Shown: piece by piece, positions 24,697 to 30,600 of the stretch
Numbering within the stretch: position 1 is the first letter of the stretch
How the letters are laid out: every line of letters starts with the position of its first letter
Assembly: GCA_905221615.1 (NCBI GenBank)
Contig: CAJNDT010005557.1
Coordinates: forward strand, 543,630-607,629
Length of the DNA stretch: 64,000 bases
Reading direction: 5' to 3'
Origin: Symbiodinium sp. CCMP2592
Lineage: Eukaryota > Sar > Dinophyceae > Suessiales > Symbiodiniaceae
Made by a program: the position numbers and the translations under genes
The notes under the pieces: generated by a model
Seen by the model: the letters and a program-made list of their open reading frames with translations, nothing else
Database searches by the model: none
Told to the model about the DNA's origin: nothing

Positions 24697-27600
24697 GCTT
24701 CATGTCGGACCTTTGTTTAGGTGTTGTGTTTTTCCATCTGTTGTTGCATTCGGAGACCAAAGGATTTATATCATCAACCGTAGGAGCTCCTGAGGGCATT
24801 AGAGTTTCTCCAGATCGGACCAAGGGTTTAGGGTTTTAGGGTTTTAGGGTTTAGGGGTTTAGGGTTTAGGGTTTAGGATTTAGGGTTTTAGGGTTTAGGG
24901 TTTAGGGTTTAGGGTTTAGGGTTTTGGGTTTTGCTTAGGTACGGCCCCCATACAGTAAGAGTCGATAATAGGGCTACTATTAGGGTCCTACTATATCTAT
25001 AGGTATCTATATTACTAATATTATTCAACTATTATTGAGTGGGGGCCGTGCCCAACGTGTTACCTAGTTTGGGGGGGTCTAGGTAGGCCCCAAACCCTAC
25101 ACCTGTTCCCAATACTTCTTGAAGCTATGCAGCTTTTTTTGCCCCCGTCCTATACCCAAAACCTGAAGCCCAAAAACCTTAAACCCTACAACCAAATCCT
25201 TAAACTCTAACCCCAAGGGTCCACAGGACCCAATAATTAGTATTCGGTTTCAGGATAGTAGTTATGTAGGTTAGGGTGTTGGAGAGTATATGATTATTGG
25301 GTACTTGGACCCTTGGGGTAACCTTGGCCGAACTATGCTAATCTCGGAGGCCTCAAAAGGTGGGATGAAGGTAGGTGGGATATTCCCAAATAGGAGTCCT
25401 TATACAAGGGATCCTTAACCCTACCTACCTTCATGCCACCTTTTGAGGCCTCCGCTAATCCGGAACTCTACTATATTGTTTCTTAGAAAAATGTACCCTA
25501 AACCCTAAACCCTAAACCGAACCAAAGATTAAAACAAATATTTCTAAGTACCCCTGAGGCTAGCCTTGGCCACACTTTGCTAATCCGTTTCTAGGGACCC
25601 CTTTAAGGCCTAAGTATCTACTACAACTAGGATACCAAGGGTTAAGGGGTTCCTTAAACGGGCCCTACCCTATAATGGACCATATAATGGGTATATAACT
25701 AAGATACCCAGTAACCTAAGAATAAAAAGGCCTTTCTTTGTGGTACTGGGTAACTTTTTAAGGAACCCAGGACTACAAAAAGGGAATAAGGGTACTACTG
25801 GGCATCCTAGACTATAAAGATACATGGAGCCAATTTGCGTGCTAATCCGGAGGAGGAGAGCTCCTTCACCATGCGCACGGCCTCAAGCAGCCCGCTCACC
25901 TGGCAGTCTGAGCGATAACAGGCCCCTTGAAAGGCAACCCTTAAAGGAGCCCTTAAAAGCAAGGATTCAGGGTTTAGGGCTTAAGGTTTAAGTTTGATTA
26001 TGGCTCAGGGTGTAAGATAAGCCCTAAATTCCCCAAGCCCTGATAGGGTTTACAGTTTACGGTTTAGGGCTTAGGGTTTAAGCACACTTTACAAGGATCC
26101 TTACAGGCGCCCCTACAGGAACCCTAAAAGGAACCCTTAAACGAGCCTTTAAAGGAGCCCTTAAAGGAAACTTGAGCGGAGCCCCCAAAGCAAACTTTAA
26201 AAGGAACCCTGCGAGAAAGCTTAAAAGGAGCCCCTGAAGGAACCCTGAAAGGCAACCGTAAAGGAACCCGTAACGGCAAGTCCGAAGGAACCTTACGGGA
26301 ACGCTGAAAGGCACCCTGAAGGAGCCCTTAAAGGAACCCCTACACTCCCTAAAGTTTAAAGGAGGTCTGGACGAAGCCCACGCAGGCCGTAAGGCTAAAG
26401 GATCCGGGGTTCACGGGTGCAGGGTCTGGGGGTTTAGGGTTTCGGCTCCAAGGAACGAATATACATATACTCTTCCATACTTGCTAACCCACATAAGTGC
26501 TATCCCGAACCCGGGTACCTCATTGTTGGGTCCGTTGGTATCCAAATCCCTTAACCATGCACCTTGCGACACAGGTTAATGGCAAGGCAATCACGGGTTC
26601 CGTTTTGGGGGATCTTCTTTGCTAATGTAGGGGTCGTAATACTTAGTAGTACTATTCCCTCATACTCCCTATATACACTTACGGCACACTTAACCCCAAA
26701 ACTTTACTCCTACTAATGACTAAGGCGGCTATATTGAAACAAAAAGCCCTACAGCATCCCTATATTGAAATAAAGCACTACCGGATCCCTATATCGAAAT
26801 AAAGCATTTCAGGATCCTTACCAAGAAAAGAAGCCTTAAAGTAACTAAACCCTCAACCCTACATCCTAAACCGGTAGGTCCTGATCCCCTTAAGCCTTAA
26901 GGGATCCCCATACTTAAAGGATCGTGGGAATAACTAGGGTAACTATACTTATAACCCCAAATTAAAGTACTTATAACCTTACTTACTGAGTCTCATGATC
27001 CTTCAAGTAGGGCTTGAACTTTTACAAGGGTTTAGGGTTTAGGATTTTCGGTGGTGTTTAAGGTCCTGGGTTTAAGGGTTTTTAAGTCCCATGATCCTTC
27101 AAGTACAGTACCCCTCCCTAAACGCTAAATCCTAAATCCTAAACCGGTAGGTCCTGATCCCCTGAAGGGATCCCCATACAGTACCCGTTTTATGACAAAG
27201 CAGCCCAGGCGCAGGTCCCGCGCCGCCGGTGTCGATGGTGCGCACGCGCACAGCAGGTCTGGGGAGAAGGCCCACCTGCCTTGCGGGCTTTAGGGTTTCG
27301 GGTTTTAGGGTTCTAGGGCTTTAGGGATTTGGGGTTTTAGGATTTAGGGCTTTAGGGTTTCTAGTTCATGGTCGGGATAGGATTAAAAATCTAAATCTTT
27401 ATTCAGGGGGCGGGGGGGGTGGGGCAGGGTTGCACATGAATGTGTGCTTCCGGGGGTCCTGCTTCTTGGGAATTATTGAATGATGGAATCATGCGGAAAA
27501 ATCTAGGTAATCTTCTTGCGCTGTAAGACGTAGCATTTCCAGAGTTTCTTCGGCCTGCGGGTTTATAAGTCTACGGCTTTGGGTCTTATGGGCACAGATT

Positions 27601-30600
27601 TGGGATTAAGGGTTCCACACATCGATTCGGGGTTTCTAAGGGCTCAATGACGGCTTCAGGAAAGCGTTGTAAGAGGTTCTTGGGAGGATCTTCAGATGAT
27701 GCATAACTGCAGCTCGCAGCTACCCCGGTTACACAACTCATCTTCATACTCTGAATTCCGAGTCCTCGTGTTCCCATGTGACTTATAATACAAGGGATCG
27801 AGTGCCTATATCGTATACATGTGTATGTATGTATGTATGTATGTATGTATGTATGTTCATATATACACACACACACGCATACTTTCTCTCGTCAAGGCCG
27901 AAGCATATAGCATTGAGGGTTTATTTAGGTTTTTACGACGTGTTACAAGTCATATACGGGCCTTCATACTTTGACTCTGTCTTTAGGACTTGTAGCATCA
28001 ATCGCAGATCAATAGTATATATACACATATATATATATGTATAGAGGGACAACAAAGGGATGCTACTGGTGATGATTCCGACGCATATACTACAAGGACC
28101 CGTCATTTAAGTACAGGATCCCTCCGCATGGCCTATTGAAGGGTCACGGTGGGGCTTGCTGTAGGAGCGTCGAGTAATTAAAGGTTTAGGTTTAGGCTTA
28201 AGGGTTATTGGTTAGAACTCGGTTCCGAGGTATATCTTGGTAAACTTGTTCATAGTTAAGAACTTCTTAACGGACCCTCATGAACACGATTGCCACTTGG
28301 TCATGCTCCGATATTCTTGACTCAACAAGAATCAGGTTGGACATCGCGTTTCAAATTCAGGATGAAGATCCGGCGGCGCTTAGGGTTCTGCCCAAAACAT
28401 CAATGAATCTGTGTGAGCCGTGTCCTTTTTTTAAAATTCCGGCTCTCGAGTTTTGGCACATGGGAGTTTCCGAAAACAGGGGACCCCAATATAGTACCTT
28501 AAATAATCGGATCCCCATTATAAGGACCCCTAAATAAGGTACCCCTAATTTTCGGAAACTCCCACACTCCAACTGCAGACAAAGGGCGTCGCTAAGTTAT
28601 GGGCCTCCATGAAGTGCGGATCGGACAGTGAAGGCACGGCAATGAGACCGTCCAACTCCTCAGGGTGTAGGGTTAAGGGTTTAGGGTTTAGGGTTTACAG
28701 GTTATAGTTCAATCCAAAAGGTACATGTACCTATGCAGCATACGGCTACCCACAATTCCAAATGTGTAGTGCACACATACATGTAGGTTCGTGCCTCGTC
28801 ACTTCAACCAGGGCTTTCGATAGCTATGATGGCTCAAGTTTCGTGTTTCTACTGCGCTTGGGTACTTGCTCTTTTTCTCCCCTGTCGTCGCCCTTGCTGT
28901 CGTCTTGCTGACTATGCCAGCTCCCCAAGTGATGGCTCTGCTAATAGTATGCAAGACGAATCATGAGCACCGGCTTCTTGGCATCCAGAGTCCCCCGAGG
29001 TTGATGCTTCCGGAAGCAGCCATCCACATGCAGAGTTCGTTTTGTTCAAACATCTCGCTCCGTTCTTTCGGGTAACCTCAGCCTCAGTAGCGAGCACGGA
29101 GCAGTCTGAGCGAGGACGTTCCGGTCTGAGCGAGCGCATTGGACAGGTAGACAGAATGAATGACTGCCGCCGAACGGCTGCAGAAGTGCATCCAGTCTTT
29201 TGTGGAGCCATTATAGAAAAGGAACCCCCAAAATAGTATACGTAATTACTAAGGCTCCTACATTATTCTGTTGCCACTGTACGACAGCCATGACATCGCT
29301 CGTGGCTGTGGTGCTCATAGGCCGTGCGTTTTATGCGGGTGCGGCGACAACGGTGCACCGAAGACCAAGGGAGGAGTAGACCGGAGGGTAGCTGAGTTAG
29401 GGTTTAAGGTTTAAAATCCAACAACGCAACACCGACGAGGGTGGGGAAGAACGAAATGACAACCCTTTGTGAAACTTTGGTATTAGTCGGAGCCGCCGGA
29501 AGAAGAACGGACAGAATGCACGTCGTATCTATCTGTGCATACGTATAACTCATACTCCGCTCGCGCTCCACGCTCTCATAAGGAAGATGAGACCCCGTTA
29601 AAGTGTTATAGGGTCTAGGATTTAGGGCTTCGGGGCTCCTTTAAGGGATACTGGGTCCGGGTAAAGCGTACGCCGAAATCCGCTCCTCCATGACCAGGCC
29701 GGCCGACTTCAGCGCCTTCTTCAGCGCTTCCTGCATTCAACACGGTTTAGGGATTAGGGATTAGGGTTCAGGGTTTTGGGTTTTGGGCTACACGGTTTAG
29801 GGTTTAGGGACTAGGGCTCAGGGTTTGGGGTTTAGGGCTACACGGTTTAGGGTTTAGGGACTAGGGCTCAGGGTTTGGGGTTTAGGGCTTAGAAGTGTAA
29901 GGTTTCAGGGTCCAGAGAGGCTCGTTTCAAGCGTTACCAGAGTTTAGGGTGAGATTATAAGGGCCCTTAAGAGCTAAAATAGGAGGAGGGGAGGGGTTGT
30001 AGATGGACGAACGACGAAACAAGGAGAACTCACTAAGATTTGTTGCGGGACCTCAATAATCAATGTTTGGCAGCTTGAGGGTTCTAAGGTGCAGGATTCG
30101 GGTGCTGAAGGATCAGCTGTCGGACGTTGCTTCCGGCACCCGGCAACAAAGGGACAAAGAGCCTCAGCAATTGGAGCAAAGGCTTGGAACATGGGGGTTA
30201 TGAAGTGCCACGGAATATTTGTATGTACTTTAACTTTATACCATATACACTTTAGTAGTACACACAATCGTCTTTGGGCAGGCGATGGCGTAAGCGTGTT
30301 AACGGGTTAAAGACAGGATACATATAGCAATACCTCCCACAACCTTCACAACGTCTTCACATCTTCAACCCCCCAAGCCCTAAACCCTTCACAACATCTT
30401 TATAACTTAACACTAAATACGACGAACAAAACCTCCCTGGTCCCTCAACCCCACGCCGCTCCTGCATCAACTCTGTGGCTGGCCGGCCCAACTTTCCGAG
30501 CTTTGTCCTAGGGTTGGGGGGTGGGTGTCAGGGGTTGGGGGTCTTCGGGTATCGGGATTAGGCTCGGTTTTGGTTCTAAGTGGCGATTGGAGTGGGTGCA

